A DNA stretch of 64,000 nucleotides from Selaginella tamariscina (GCA_003024785.1 PUQB01000533.1:78500-142499); one strand, 5' to 3'; shown: positions 1 to 13,304, counted from the stretch's first letter. Numbers and translations: made by a program. The notes: generated from the letters alone by a model not told the origin.

Positions 1-203
1 ATTATCAAAGTAGGCGTTTAGGGTTCTTGTTTACTTTCTAGGGTTCTTCGTCTTCTCTGTCTTGCGTGCCCGTGTTCTCTCCAGAATTCTCTCTGTAAGT
101 AATCGATTTAACAAGAAATTGTAGAAATTCATAAAATAAATAATGAATGAATTAACTCACATATGTACATCTAGAGAAATTCATGCAAATTTTCAGGAAA
201 GAA
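1..203 (+). promoter_or_regulatory. 5' leader of the EF-hand gene with a probable 5'UTR intron
   Basis: A pyrimidine-rich leader contains two TAGGGTTC-like motifs (about 18-26 and 41-48) that resemble plant telo-box elements. A strong donor (GTAAGT, 95-100) pairs with an acceptor ending TTTTCAG at 196, so 95-196 is read as a 5'UTR intron. The ATG at 183 falls inside that intron and is therefore not the start; the ATG at 204 follows the acceptor by seven bases. The promoter proper lies upstream of the window. Confidence 0.55.
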
Positions 204-492
204 ATGTCTTATACTAGTGGATATTCTACAACTCCATCGGCACCTCCAGCGCCATCATCTCCGTACCAATCATGGCAGCCTGGTCAATCTACGGGGCCGT
301 ACGGATCGCCGTATGTTTCTAGCACGCCTGGCATGTCCCCTGCTCCTCCACATGGCCAACCTACGTATTCTACTGGGCATTCAGCTTATAGTTCAGGTAA
401 TTAAATTGAGCTACCTGAATTAATTTCATCTGGCTTCGTAAGTTAATTATTTACTAATTTCATATATTTGAAAATGTGTATACATGATCTGG

Positions 493-535
<43 letters not shown>

Positions 536-1978
536 ATTAGAGAGGGGCAGAGAGAGAGGTCTCACTCATTTGTTGTTCTTTCTAGCTCCTCCTGCACCTC
601 CTGCTCGGACAAATTCTTTTGGAGGAGCACCACCCCAATGGGGTCAGCCACCATCAGGATATCCATATGGATATCCCCCATTCACCTTACGGACAATACT
701 CTCAGGTAATTATACATATGTATTAGTTATTATTAGTTTCTCATACTCTATTATACATGGGTTATACTATAATATAATATAAACTATTGTAACCGTCAGC
801 TCATGGGTTAGTGTATTTTAACTAAGTCTTTATCGGCTAATTTGTGTGTTTGCTCATATTTATACAGGTTCAATTTCCTCCGGGAACGGATCCAGAGATT
901 GTTCAGGCATTTCAGAGTGCCGACCGGGATGGGAGTGGTACAATTGATGATGTGGAGCTTCAGAGAGCCCTCTCTGCAGGCCAACCTTTCAGTTTGAGGA
1001 CCGTTCATCTTATGCTTCACCAGTTTGCAAATGGTGCAAAGAGAATAGGTACATATACACATTTATATATACATTCCATACACGTATGTTTATATTATTC
1101 AGGATTTTGTAGAGTTCTATATGATTTGTTCTACTCCTGTATATCTTTTATATGTACATTCTCTCTCTCTCTCTCTCTCACTCACACACACACAGACACG
1201 TATAAGGCATTATATAGGATTCCGTGTCTATCCTGTTAAGTCCTGAATATTTGATCCACTCTCTTAGTTTTCTTCAATAACTGGGTTAACTCGTGTTTTT
1301 TTCAGGACCAACGGAGTTTACAACTCTATGGAAAGCTTTGAGAGAGTGGAGGGTACGTATTCTGTTGACATCCTTTTGACATGTGTGTGTGTGTGTGTGT
1401 GTGCTGCATTCATGTGTATGTTTAGCCAATGTGTATTTATATGTACGATTCCATATTGATTATATATAATTATTATATTACAGGGGATATTCGAGAGGTT
1501 TGATAGAGATCGGAGTGGCAGGATAGAGACAGGAGAGTTGCGAGATGCTTTACTAAGCTTAGGATACTCCGTTCCTCCATCAATCTTGCAAATTCTAATG
1601 TCTAAGTATGACAAGACCGGACAGGCTAGGGGCCTTGATTATGATAACTTCGTTGAGTAAGTACTTTATTCGTTAACGCGTTTATATTTAATGTTTACAT
1701 ATATGCGTGCGAGTGTGTGTGTGTCTATGCATATCTGAATGTATATGTGTGCGTATGAGTTATATATGATTGTAACTAATATTTATTTAAATTTGCTTTT
1801 TCAGGTGCGGTTTGTTAGTAAAGGTCAGTATTTATATTATATATATTGATGCTCCGGCTCAAACAACACACACACACACACACACACACACTTCTTTCGT
1901 ACGAATGTGTATGCATATTATAGAGAAGTCACATACATATATTTCTCTATATGTCAATGTGTTTGTGTTATGCGTCAG

Positions 1979-2023
<45 letters not shown>

Positions 2024-2054
2024 TCTCTCTGGCGTGTGTGTGTTGTGGTGTGTG

Positions 2055-2095
<41 letters not shown>

Positions 2096-2240
2096 TATTA
2101 CATATATGTGCGTGTATATACACATGTATTTGCAGGGGCTTACCGAGAAATTCAAGGAGAAGGATGTGAAGCTGACCGGGTCGGCTACACTCACATACGA
2201 AGCTTTCATGCTTATGGTACTGCCGTACATCGTTGCTTAA
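204..2240 (+). CDS. Penta-EF-hand calcium-binding protein, CML48/49/50-like (apparent 1-nt frameshift)
   Basis: Probable cytosolic Ca2+ sensor of the plant CML48-50 family (relatives of ALG-2/peflin). Seven coding exons are read: 204-396, 586-705, 868-1048, 1306-1352, 1484-1656, 1805-1823 and 2136-2240, all with GT-AG introns. The first two exons give a Pro/Gly/Ser/Tyr-rich N-terminus. Exon 3 has a canonical EF loop (DRDGSGTIDDVE), exon 5 a second (DRDRSGRIETGE) and a degenerate third (around DKTGQARGLDYD). The C-terminus GLTEKFKEKD...FMLMVLPYIVA is the family's conserved end. Exons 3-7 are in phase with one another, but exon 2 joins exon 3 out of frame: the frame must shift near a five-C run at about 675-679, after which the expected YGQYSQ is read. 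This may be an assembly indel or a real lesion. Expected length is about 280 residues, normal for the family. Confidence 0.88.
1860..2100 (+). repeat. Compound microsatellite in intron 6 of the EF-hand gene: (CA)n, (CT)n, (GA)n
   Basis: A CA tract at about 1867-1890, an uninterrupted CT tract at about 1981-2020 and a GA tract at about 2055-2095 lie in one intron. The CT and GA blocks are mutually complementary and could fold into a long hairpin in the transcript just upstream of the last acceptor. Open frames across this region are pure repeat translations and are not genes. Confidence 0.9.
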
Positions 2241-2539
2241 AATGCTTTGGTTTTGTAATTTGTGATACATAGTTTTTTGAGTTAAATAAATAAGGGTGAT
2301 TTGCTAAAAAATATGTAACATATATATTTTTTGATGTATGTACATAAGTCAATAATCTATGGTTAAATTAAATTACTAGTATATAAATTAAATTTTTACA
2401 TGTATAAAAATCATGTATTATACATAACATTACTGGATTATAGTGAGATATAGTCTCTAATTGAACATAAACAGGGATTGACTTTGAGAGTGAAAATGAC
2501 AGGTACAGGGTTCGAACCTGGTCCGGGTTTTAGGGCTTT
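2241..2539. other. Intergenic spacer between the EF-hand gene and NAA35
   Basis: About 300 bases, AT-rich in the first two thirds (probable 3'UTR and polyadenylation region of the upstream gene, with ATAAATAA-type signals near 2285), becoming GC-richer toward the NAA35 start. GGGTTTTAGGGCTTT just before the ATG resembles telo-box/leader motifs. It also contains a short GGTTCGAACC palindrome that looks like a tRNA T-arm but has no tRNA around it. Confidence 0.6.
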
Positions 2540-3645
2540 ATGGAATTGAGTTCATCCATGGCGGCCAGCGAAGAAGAGGAGCTGCTCATGGCCGGCGACC
2601 AGACGGTCTGGGCAGATGCTACAAATTTTATGTCCGATCTCTGCCAAGGTAAGGCGCTGCTTGTCCCTCAATCTCTCTCCTCTCTCTCATTTTCTCTCTC
2701 TTTCTCCAATCCCTTCAGAAATGGATCCGGGCGAGCTCATTCATGGCGAGAATTTTAGCCTCTTTGAATCCATGGCCGCTCTTGAGGTATCCTGCATTAA
2801 GTTAATACGCATATGCATATGTATACGTGCGTGTGGCCTACGATATTATTGATTTTTTATATATATTTTTATATGTGTTATGTACTTGTTTATGTTATAC
2901 ATATACATGCTGGTAAATGTAATATAGACGATGTGTTTAATAAACATGCGTTATTTAAAATGTGCAGTATATGCAAGCTCTGTTCTTGAGGTGCTGCATT
3001 ACACATATAACATCATTTTTAGACTAGATTCATGCTATTTTAACGTCATCATAATTATATATCTTATTCTACAGATATTTTGACAATATAACATAGCCAA
3101 TATGTTTAAACACGTATTATTTAAATTGTCCTAAGATTGATTATACACTTAAGAGTTCTACATATGTATATTAATTTATTATGTTTATATTGTATATATA
3201 CCACTGTTTGCATTATACTCAGTTGTTGTATTAATTGTTGCAGATTATGGATCCCAAAATGGACGGTGGGATGGATATAGGAGGTCCAAAGTCTGTAGAA
3301 GATGCTATAGCATTGGGCATGGCACCAACTGATTTAAACATCAAACAAATCGTAGACATCATGGATCACATCTTATCATGTGAGGTAATATTCTAATCAC
3401 TTATATAGAAAAAATTGTGTTTCTTTTTATACACAGGCTACATGGCATAAGGGTCATTCTCTGGCTCAGACTGTTTTCTCAAGTATATACATGATGAAGC
3501 TCGAGAGAACCATTTTGTTACCTGTTTTATATGCTTTTTGTAAAATTACTCGGGCTACTTGCAGCATCGTGAGAGCTGATGTTGCACTGACGCGCACACA
3601 TGAGGTACGATATGTTAGATATAAAAGTACATACAGTTCAACACA

Positions 3646-3676
<31 letters not shown>

Positions 3677-6600
3677 TATATATACATATCCATATGGTTG
3701 GAGATATACATAAATACACAGAACTTATGCATGTGGAATGCATAAACATGCAGCAGAAAGACAAAGTATGAAGATGGATACGTTTATGTAATTTAGTATG
3801 TGAATTCCTGGCTATGTAATATCTATCTACTAACAATGTTTTAGTAGTGTACATAAAGATACTAATATCTGGATATTTATTCATGTGTTCTCTCTCTCTC
3901 TCTCTCTATCTATCTCGCTCTCTGTGTTTGTACTGAATAGCAATGTTGACAGGAAGAGGACATATTCTCAACAGCTTTTGGTCTACCCGTAGACGAGAAC
4001 GACAGTGATTGTTTAGCAGTTCTAAATACCGCTGAAGAAGTGTGTACAAGGCAGCTTCGGAACGCTGAAAAGAAGAATAAAAAAGGTAAATTAATATGAC
4101 ATTATCTGTGTGTGTGCACACGCGCGCGTGCTTTGTAAAAAGTAACATCACACGGTATTATTTGTGTTTACATAATTATTCGTGAAGGTATATGTTGTAG
4201 ATATTCAACCTTTACAAGACGATGAAACACTTGAATACGGGTTTTGTCAGAGCGTTCTTTCTCGTTTACGCTTTCGCAAGGTAACACACGCACGCAGATA
4301 TAACTCAAGCTATGGGAATGCATAAATGTATATAGTCTGTATGGATCTCTTTACGTTTACTTACGTTCTATGGTGTGATTATTTTGATTTTTGTTTCTAC
4401 ATTAGTACTAGTCAAAATATGTGTTCCTATTTTCGATGGTCTTGCATATAGAACATTAAGCTCAGTGAGAAGAAGAACGGACCAGCAGCCTTTAGCAGTA
4501 AGAATCATTGGATATATACAATCTACTTGTATTATGTATATGCTATGTACATGAAGTAAGCGTGCTTCTGAACAGTTACATATAAAGTCCAGGCTATTTA
4601 GTGTATACCGAGGCACACACGTACACATACACATACACACTCACACTCACACGTTATAATTTATATTTGCAGGCTTATTATCAAGCTCTAGTGCATATGG
4701 AAAAGCCGCAAGGAAGGTATGCATATAGTATCTAATAGTGAAGTATGTCTACTGAACTATATATCAAAACATACATGTGTGGTTTGACAGGGGTTTAGAG
4801 ACGGCACGAAAGCATATATCAACAGCGCTCTCGGAGCTTAAATTAATACGTAGCTCGTCTGAGTTTCTTTCTTCACGTCATACCTCTTCAGAGGATTGCT
4901 TAACAACGGCATCTAGACGGAACGTTATTGGTTTCAATGAGAACATCAACAGAAATCTGTTGCCACCTACACCTCCTCGGTCTATGAAAATCCTGCCCTG
5001 GTCCGAGGTAAGCTACACACTTGTCTGTGTGTGCGCAACACACATACGTAAATATGTGTATCTAAATGTATGTATATGCAGTAGTGGAGTATATATTTCT
5101 ATATACAAGTATAATTGTAGTGTATACATATATATTATTTTATCATGTTCATATTGCATCATTAGTCTGTCAGGCCTTGGACTACTTTGAGCGTTTACTT
5201 CGGGATTTGGACCGTGTATGTACAGTACCTCTACATATTGAGCTCGAACCTCTAATTCAATTAATTGTGGATTTCCAAAAATCCCATCCAGATCTTGTTG
5301 CAAGATCTCGACTGCAGGTGTGTGCGCGTATAAATGTATATGCGTGTCTGTATTATGTATGTTTGTACGTATATGTGGCTGTTCACATAATAAATACATC
5401 GAGCTATTTGTGCTTAATAAGAACACACATATATATATGCATGTATATGATATGTGTATATATAATTTAGGCTAATTTATTTATTTTCAGTTGCTTGCGT
5501 TACAAAATAACAAATTATTTGGAATGCGTACAATTCCTGATGTGATTTACAAGTCTATTTATCGTCAACATGAGCCTGTTCGTGATACGGGACTAAATAA
5601 TTTTCTTCAGCAAACATCATTTGTAAGTTGGCAATTTGTGTGTGGCGTTCGTGTTTTGAAACATCTGTAATGAAGCATATACGTTACTGTTAAGCTATTT
5701 ACATAATATGCAGATAAACATATGATGTGTGCGTGTGCGTGTGTGTTTATGTGCGTGCGCGCAAGCGAGTGTGTTTGTGGAGCTAATGGTTTATATGCAG
5801 TTGATCATCAGTTTGTTGAAGATATTGTGTTCACATCCTGCTTGGCAATGTAGGAAACTTGGAAAAGCTTTAGAAGACTGGAGCAATCTATTCCAGCAAG
5901 TAAGCATAATAATGTGTACTATAAAATTAGTATCATTATTAATGATTAATGAGTTTTATACTAGGTTGACGTCATTGGAGATCCTTCTGAAACAGGTGAA
6001 ACGAAGGTGTCTCTCTCTCTCTCTCTGTCTCTCTCTGTCTCTCTCTCTCATATGCAGATAACTTTTGCAGAATATAGCTCCAATTGTGACTTGGATAGCC
6101 TGTCAAGCATCGTGGATAGCAAAACAATATCTAATGTTGGGATTCGATCTTGAACTCTATTCATTAGATGAGCATTGCATGATCTACTGGTGACTCTCTC
6201 TCTCTCCTCTCTCTCTACATGTGTATATCTCTTACAACTTTATAGAAAACCAATGTTTTATGGTATATATAATTAAACTTCTTTCAAATTATTTTTATAT
6301 GCAATTCACATGTCACATATACGTGTCTGTAATGCACAGATTATGAACTGAACATGCACTTACAGATTAACTAGTAATTGTATGTTCAGTACTATGTTCT
6401 TGTTAAAGAAAGTATATAATATCAACTATCTATATTAACATTTTACATTATGCAGGTACCTTGATCATATACTTCTCACTTACAGGCATTACAAAATGGA
6501 AAGGGACCAGATGTTCGATGCAAAGAAAACTGAGACTGCTGAAGCAGGTGCCTCTCTCTCTCTCACTCTCTCTCTAATGTTATGATTGATATTATATTAT

Positions 6601-7968
6601 AACTACATTGTTATAATTAATATTAATAATAATCGTTTTCATATTATTAGCTAAAAAGAAAGGGAAAAAGATAAAGAAAAAAGTTCCAGTAAAGAAACAA
6701 GAGAGAGATTTGCTGCTTTTACAATGTCTGAGTGACCTCTGCAAAGCCTACTTATGGGTGAGTTTTGTTTAATAATTATATTATCAGTATTAATCCATAA
6801 GTTTTATGATGGAAAAGGTACTTACCTTTTATCTGAATTCGCTAATTTGATATCCAGCAACACATTAGTTCTATTTGATATCACATGCACACACACATCT
6901 TAACTGTCTTTGGATTTATTATATATTATATAAAAATTATAACTAATACTATATAGCAGATCCTCATTGCTTTGCGTAAGGATGGCAAACTTCTTCAAAG
7001 GAAAACAGAATTCACTAGTGAACAAGAGGTATCTGTAGCGTTTGCGTCCATGCGTGCGTGTGTTTGAGAGTGTCCATGTTTTATTATGTTTTAATTGTTT
7101 CTGCAGATATATTTGCAACGATTTGAACTGCTTCACATATTACTTGTACCAGCTCCACTTTCCTTTTATCATTTCAAGGAGGCAACGAAGTTTGAACACT
7201 ACTCTGTAAGTAACAAATACAATTGATACAGATATGCACGTGTTCACTACACGTGCATGTGTCACACAGGTTTATACGTGTATATATATTGTATGTATCA
7301 TGTGACTTGTACGAAGCATAAACTATTTTAATGCTCTATGAACTATAAGTTTGTCGCCCCTTGTGTAATGAATATAATTTTTATGATATAGTATTGTACA
7401 TAATGTTCTATATTGTATACTATATATACGGTGTCGTTTATGCATATATTTATCTCCATACATCCATAACACGTTATATGAAGGATTTGTCCTTACACTG
7501 TATCTGTAGACACATATAATAATGCTGCATGCGCGTGCACATTATGTCCGTATGTATATATATAGGATACACTTAATGTAATGGATATGTTCTATATATC
7601 TTAGCAACAGACCTTAATGTGTATATCTGTGCTCTACTTTGTATGTATACATACATATAAGATTAATTATTTGACTGCTGAGTTTAATCAAATATGTTTT
7701 TCAGGCAAGAGAATTATATCATTTATCATACGAGCACTTAATGGGAATTGAAAAGGCATTGCAAGACATGCATCATGAACAGGGGGACGACGTGGCAGAA
7801 ATGACGAGTTCACAAACAACGTCCGAGATTCGACAACTGGAGCAGGTTATTAACAGGAACCGTATAGCTTTGCAGATAATAGACAGATCAGCGCCAGGTA
7901 AGCTCCACGTCAGCTTCCAATTTTTGCAGCATCCATGCTTTGGTGTGCTTGTTGTTAAGAATAAGTGA
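2540..7968 (+). CDS. NAA35: N-alpha-acetyltransferase 35, NatC auxiliary subunit (MAK10 homologue)
   Basis: Auxiliary, ribosome-anchoring subunit of the NatC N-terminal acetyltransferase (with NAA30 and NAA38), acting co-translationally in the cytosol. Eighteen exons fit without a phase break: 2540-2648, 2719-2786, 3244-3384, 3437-3604, 3953-4085, 4201-4280, 4673-4716, 4791-5007, 5174-5317, 5491-5622, 5801-5899, 5965-6006, 6071-6189, 6456-6547, 6651-6757, 6960-7028, 7107-7205 and 7705-7968, giving 708 residues, normal for the family. Diagnostic stretches are GELIHGENFSLFESMAALE followed by MDPKMDGGMD, GHSLAQTVFS, KPQGRGLETARKH, LMLGFDLELYS and the C-terminal FQFLQHPCFGVLVVK. A lysine-rich linker (AKKKGKKIKKKV) begins exon 15. 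The first 52 residues are acidic and variable. The gene looks intact and functional; most introns carry dinucleotide repeats. Confidence 0.95.
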
Positions 7969-8155
7969 GTTTACAATCCCATTTGATTTTCACATTCGTA
8001 TTAGTGCTATGTCTTTACAACTTACAAACACATACTAGATGTGTGTGTATGTGTACACCCCGTGTGTGTGTGTGTGTGTGTGTGCGTGTGGGAACTGTAG
8101 TTAAGTGACAAGTGGTCACCTCACATTAGATACAAAGCACAATACAAATACATGC
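7969..8155. other. Convergent intergenic spacer with a (TG)n microsatellite
   Basis: A short spacer between the 3' ends of NAA35 (+) and the kinase gene (-). It contains an interrupted GT-rich run at about 8040-8090. The two 3'UTRs must overlap or nearly so. Confidence 0.7.
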
Positions 8156-9263
8156 TCAGGTCCTTGTTGGTACATTTCTTGGAGAGCGTCTAGGGGAGGA
8201 CCTGTACCTGGTGGGAGCGCCATTTCCATTACTCTTCTGGTAAAAATTCCCATTCATTATGACAGGCCTGGGTCGAGTCGGGTAGTAAGCACTAGGGTTT
8301 GGTTGACCATGGTTGACCTGTCCAGTGACGTCACTCGTCACCTGTAGAGCTTCCAGCTGACGGACGACCTCCTTCATATCCAGCCTTGACTTTGCATCTC
8401 TGCTCAGGCACTGTGCTGCCAGCTGTGCTGCCTTTTGAAAGGGCTTTGACGGGCATTGACCGTCAAGTGTCGGGTCAACCAGGCGGAATATCCTCCTCTT
8501 GTCGTGTAGATACGGTCTTGCCCATTCTACCAGGTTGTGTTCGCCTGTCGCCCTTGACTTGTCCATCGATCTCCTCCCTGTTAGAAGCTCCAAGAATACC
8601 ACTCCGAAGCTGTATACGTCGCTCTTCGCCGTCAGGTGGCCTGAAATACAACGGGTATATATATACGTTAATCTGTGGGAAATACGTACCTGTCATTACG
8701 TATTCTGGAGCTGCGTATCCGTATGTTCCCATGACTCGAGTGGAAACGTGGCTTTTGTCGCCTTCCGGTCCGTCTTTTGCAAGGCCGAAGTCGGAAAGTT
8801 TTGCGGTATAATCCTGAATGAAAGTACATATCATATATATATATATATATGCGCGTGTGCGTGAAGAATAACTTACATGGTCCAGAAGAATATTCGAGGT
8901 CTTGAAATCGCGATAAATCACAGTTTTCTCATGGAGGAAAGCCAGGCCTTGTGCTGCTCCCAAGGCAATCTTCATCCTTACAGCCCATGTTAATGGCAGT
9001 GCTCCTAACACACTTAACCAGTTAATTAACCTGTAGTTCTCTCAAAGTCACACACACACACACACTTACACTTACACTTTCACACACACACACACACACT
9101 TACTTCGGAAAAGATGGTTTTCCAAGCTTCCTCTCGGCATGAACTCGTACACGAGTAGCCGATGGTCATCTTCAGCACAATAACCAATTAGCCTTACAAG
9201 ATTAAAGTGGTGCAGTTGGCCTAACACATTCACCTCCGCCTAAAACAACTTGCTAAGTTTGCT

Positions 9264-9323
<60 letters not shown>

Positions 9324-9855
9324 TATACTTACCAGCCATTCTCGGTGGCCTTGATAACCTTCGGGATTAAGCTGCTTAACAGCAACAGTTAATCCAGATC
9401 CAGGACGAACAGCAGTTGTACCATTTTCATCAATCCATCCCTTGAAAACATGCCCGAAACCGCCCTCCCCAATCCAACTATCCGGCCTGAAGTTCCTTGT
9501 AGCCGACTTGAGATCCGCAAAACTGAACACCCGGAGGTTGGAGTTCTCTATGATTGAGTTATTCCGTGTTCTTCTCGGCGTCGATGGCGACTCTGGACGA
9601 TCTGTGAATGGGTTTTTATGGGATTCAATGGGATTGGTGGGATGTTTACCTGAAACACTTCGTTTCCCGCTGCTGCTCCGTTTGTTCTGAGAAGGCGAAT
9701 CCGGATGATCTGGTAAGGAAATCGTCAATCGGAGATGTGGGTTTTGGTGGGTTTTTAGTGAAACTTAATGGGCTGTGTTGCGATTGCTTACCCGAGCTCG
9801 GAGTGACACTTCCGTTGTCTCGGCTGCCTAAACATCTTCTTAAAGCCGATCCCAT
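8156..9855 (-). CDS. Receptor-like cytoplasmic kinase, RLCK-VII / PBS1-like (PBL)
   Basis: Serine/threonine kinase of the class that relays signals from plasma-membrane immune and growth receptors. Six exons on the minus strand (9855-9792, 9709-9333, 9239-9104, 9004-8877, 8813-8690, 8640-8156) give 437 residues with no phase break. The start MGSALRRC offers an N-myristoylation glycine and a nearby palmitoylatable cysteine, so plasma-membrane attachment is expected. The kinase core follows a Ser/Pro-rich N-terminal arm: [11 protein letters not shown] (glycine loop), AVKQL (ATP lysine), the RLCK-VII-typical [14 protein letters not shown] catalytic loop (HRD replaced by YRD), [20 protein letters not shown] activation segment, [11 protein letters not shown] and SDVYSFGVV. 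The C-terminal tail is Pro/Arg/Asn-rich. All catalytic residues are present, so it should be active. The specific receptor partner cannot be inferred. Confidence 0.94.
9250..9330. repeat. (CT)n/(TA)n microsatellite in intron 2 of the kinase gene
   Basis: A CT tract of about 35 bases followed by a TA tract (about 9271-9322) lies immediately beside the donor of exon 2. On the transcript strand this reads as (TA)n then (GA)n directly downstream of the donor. Confidence 0.85.
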
Positions 9856-11200
9856 TTTGCTAATCCCAGGTTTTTCTATACATTTTGTAAATCTGCTTGA
9901 TTGCGCTGTGCAAATCCGATGCTGTTTCCTAGCTTGGACGGAGTAGAGAAATCTTCAATTTAACTGTAGACTTTGATGTCTTTGTGCAAAGCTTGTACGA
10001 AACCAGGAAAAACACGCGCAATGTTGAATAAACCAAGTATATAATTAATTAAGTACATTTCTATAGTTTCACTGTATGGATGAGAATAACATGATTAGAG
10101 TTAAATATATTATATAATTTAACTATCCCATTTGGACCATTGACCGGTGTTCAAACTGAGACCCAGGAACTAGTCCACGATTTGCAGCTGAATCCGCGTT
10201 CCCATTGGCCTTGTCTCTTTATATACATCTCGTGTGTGTGTGTGTGCGTGCGTGTGTGTTGCCCATCAAAGTGATTAAAGTAGTATTAATTGATAGTTTA
10301 GATATGTTTTATTAATAATAATGTAGTGTTTCTGTATGATTGAAATAGTGAAGGAACAAAGGAAGGTGCACTGGTTGGTAGGTTGCGTATGCCTTCTGTC
10401 CTTTGAAAAGGATATAAGTTAGTATTTTATTTGCGAGGGAAGGGACACGAGCACGACTTGGATATAGAACATGCCTTGTGTGGACTATGTTCTAGAAGGT
10501 AATTAGTATTAGGATTATATTAAACATGAGTTAATCCATTAAATAAATTACTAATCTCATGTTGAAGTTAATAAAGTAATACAATAAGTTTGTTAGTATG
10601 TAGCACTACATTCTAGTGCATCTCTAATTTAATTAAGCTAATAAGAATGTTCCAACAACACCTGTTGAAAAACTCCATGTTCAACACATGTAGTATATAT
10701 ATAAGATACACTACCAGTCTTGTTACACCATATTAATAATAATACTTTAATTCTTTAAATATATATATATATCTTAATAAAGGCCAGCATCATCATTAAG
10801 AAACTTAACCGTATTTCCCAGTCAAATATCACACACACGCACGCACGCACGCACGCACGTGTACGCAAGCATTGAAGGCACAATCTGCAGACTCCAATAT
10901 TACTACATAGTAGAGTATATAAACAGATGTAACCGAGCTCTCAAGTGTTCGTGTACAAAGTTTTCAGTACTACATATATTTCTTCGTGTGATAATAATAA
11001 TTGTGTGCGTGTCTGTGTGTGCGTGCGTGTGCGTGTGTGTTATGTGCATCTCAATCAACTTCAATATAAAAAGTGTATGTACAAATATCTTATGATATGA
11101 CATGACACGCATGAATGTCAAAAGAGAACGATCATCTGGGACGTCAGGATGAAGAAAAAAGAGCTTGAGGAATGGTGGGTGAAAATTATAATCTGTATGA
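9856..11200. other. Upstream region of the kinase gene; no gene seen
   Basis: The first few hundred bases are the expected 5'UTR and promoter of the kinase gene (minus strand). Beyond that are AT-rich DNA and short microsatellites: TG-rich at 10230-10260, a (GCAC)n run at about 10834-10860 and a GTGC-rich run at about 11003-11040. The short open frames here are repeat translations without recognisable domains. Confidence 0.55.
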
Positions 11201-12406
11201 AGATACTAGGTATATTATTTGCGTGACCAACTATTTAAGAATATGCTTTTTTATTAATTAATTAGTTTAATTATACCATAAATCATGGTTAGATTAACTA
11301 TTAAAAGAGTGTTGATGGATCTATAGAAAGCATATATATAATCGTATATATACACATAAATTATACTACATTACAGATTATGAAATTTTATTTATGTATA
11401 TTCCAAACTATCTAAGTTATTGCGTTAAGCGTATGTAAACAGATGCATATAAGCATACATATATATACACACACAAAGTATATAAACACGGTACAAAGCA
11501 CATACATGAACAAAACAAACACACACACACACACAGATACATAGAGATCACACACAAACACATACAAATACAATTGAAATTAACTTATTATTACTATATG
11601 TTGATTTATATGATTTGTTATCTTTGAACAAAAGTTTTGTACATATATTAAACACACCTAAATATTTGTATTAAAGTCTTAAATGGTTAAGCATCATTTA
11701 GTCCCATTTTAATATACATACACATGTTATATATTTAAAGATGTTTTATATTTACATGTAATAAAGTAAACATACCTTTGTATTAAAATATTTAAATGAT
11801 AAAGCATTTGTAATCAGTTTTAAAACATAATTAACATATTGAATACATTTTAAATTATTCAACTAAATTAATTTTAAAATGTATTGTATCGTCCATATCC
11901 AACTCCTTATAAACTTGGTATATTTTAAAACTTGTAAATTAAAATTTTCCTTAACAAATTTAAGATTAAAATATTAAAGTAAGAAAACTCCGTACGTTAT
12001 GGATCAAATTTAAATTATCCAATTAGTATTCACTTATCCCAATATTTAAATTTTTATATGATTAAAAAAATTTTAAGAAAACCTTTTCAATGAAATATAA
12101 AACTAAAATAAAGTTTAAACCATGTAATCAAGATAGATCTTAAAATGTAATTCATTAGTAAAATCTTTTAAAGGTTAAACACTTTTAAGTCTAAAATAAT
12201 TAATAATTATTAAGTTCCAAGTTTCATACAAACACCACACACAACTACACTTTAAAATAAAATGATACTATATTTTGATTTTATATAATTAATAATTATT
12301 AAATAATATTTAAATACATAATATATTCAAAGCAAACACTTTATATATATATATATTCATATCAAGTTGTAATTTCATTTTAATACACACAATAACATTA
12401 AAATGC

Positions 12407-13047
12407 TGTCGAACCATATGTAGTAACATTAATTTCTATACTCTTTATTAATGGGGTAAAATTGTTTTTCATAAAGTCCTTCTATATATATAAAAGACTT
12501 TTATTATGTTTTAAACCAGATTGTAATATAACATTATTAATACATTATATTTACTATAGTATATTAAAGTGCAGGTTAACTCATAAAATATATAAAATGT
12601 AAAAAATGCATATATAACTCGTTACATGATAAATATAGTTACATATCTTAATCACAACCTAAATTTAAACATTCATATTTAAATTCACATGTTAGCAATA
12701 ATAATGCTTTTAAATTTCTCTATTTAATCTACTTGTGAATTTTATTTCAACTAAATAAATACACAAATAATAATTCTTCTTTATATAAATAAAAAGTTGA
12801 TGAGTGTCTTAAAATAAGTTTATTATTATGGTTTTGTATGAGGCATATAATAAAGAATTTTTAAAATAAATTTAAAAGTTTAGAGTTTATTATGAATTGT
12901 TATTGATATTATTTCCTCATCAATATTTAATGAAATTATTATGAGTGAGATTCATTTTAAAAAAAGTATTAACAACATCAAAAAAAACATTTGAACAATT
13001 ACATTTTTTTAATGTAAGCATTTTTAATAATTAATCTTTAACATAGT
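12407..13047 (+). repeat. Repeat block A, copy 1
   Basis: About 640 bases closely matching 26276-26915 in the same orientation. Shared landmarks include GTAACATTAATTT, the TATATATATAAAAGACTTTT stretch, CACAACCTAAATTTAAACAT and GAGTGAGATTCATT. It is non-coding and probably belongs to an ancient dispersed element. Confidence 0.8.
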
Positions 13048-13304
13048 AGAGTCATTAAACTCGTGATTTACTCAAGACTAAATAAATATTAATAATCAAG
13101 TTGATTAAAATTATTATAAAAAAAATTATATTAATGTTTTTTCAACGTAAATTTAAGGAAGTGTTACAGAAAATGATTTATTATTTATATTATTTTACCA
13201 ATAAATTTTACTTTTTTTTTAAACCCAAAAAAAACATATTCATGTTGTGGAGAACTTTAAAAATAAAAAATAAATTTTTGATATGTATGATTAACAATGC
13301 TTTC

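Noticed and set aside
1859-2270. Overlapping 100-120-codon frames in both strands
   Set aside because: They are translations of CA/CT/GA microsatellites plus exon shadows.
2500-2535. tRNA T-arm-like GGTTCGAACC
   Set aside because: No acceptor stem, D-arm or anticodon arm can be built on either strand; it is a short palindrome only.
4452-4497. Possible extra exon of NAA35 (reads NIKLSEKKNG)
   Set aside because: It would break the reading frame, while joining exon 4201-4280 directly to 4673-4716 gives the conserved family sequence in phase.
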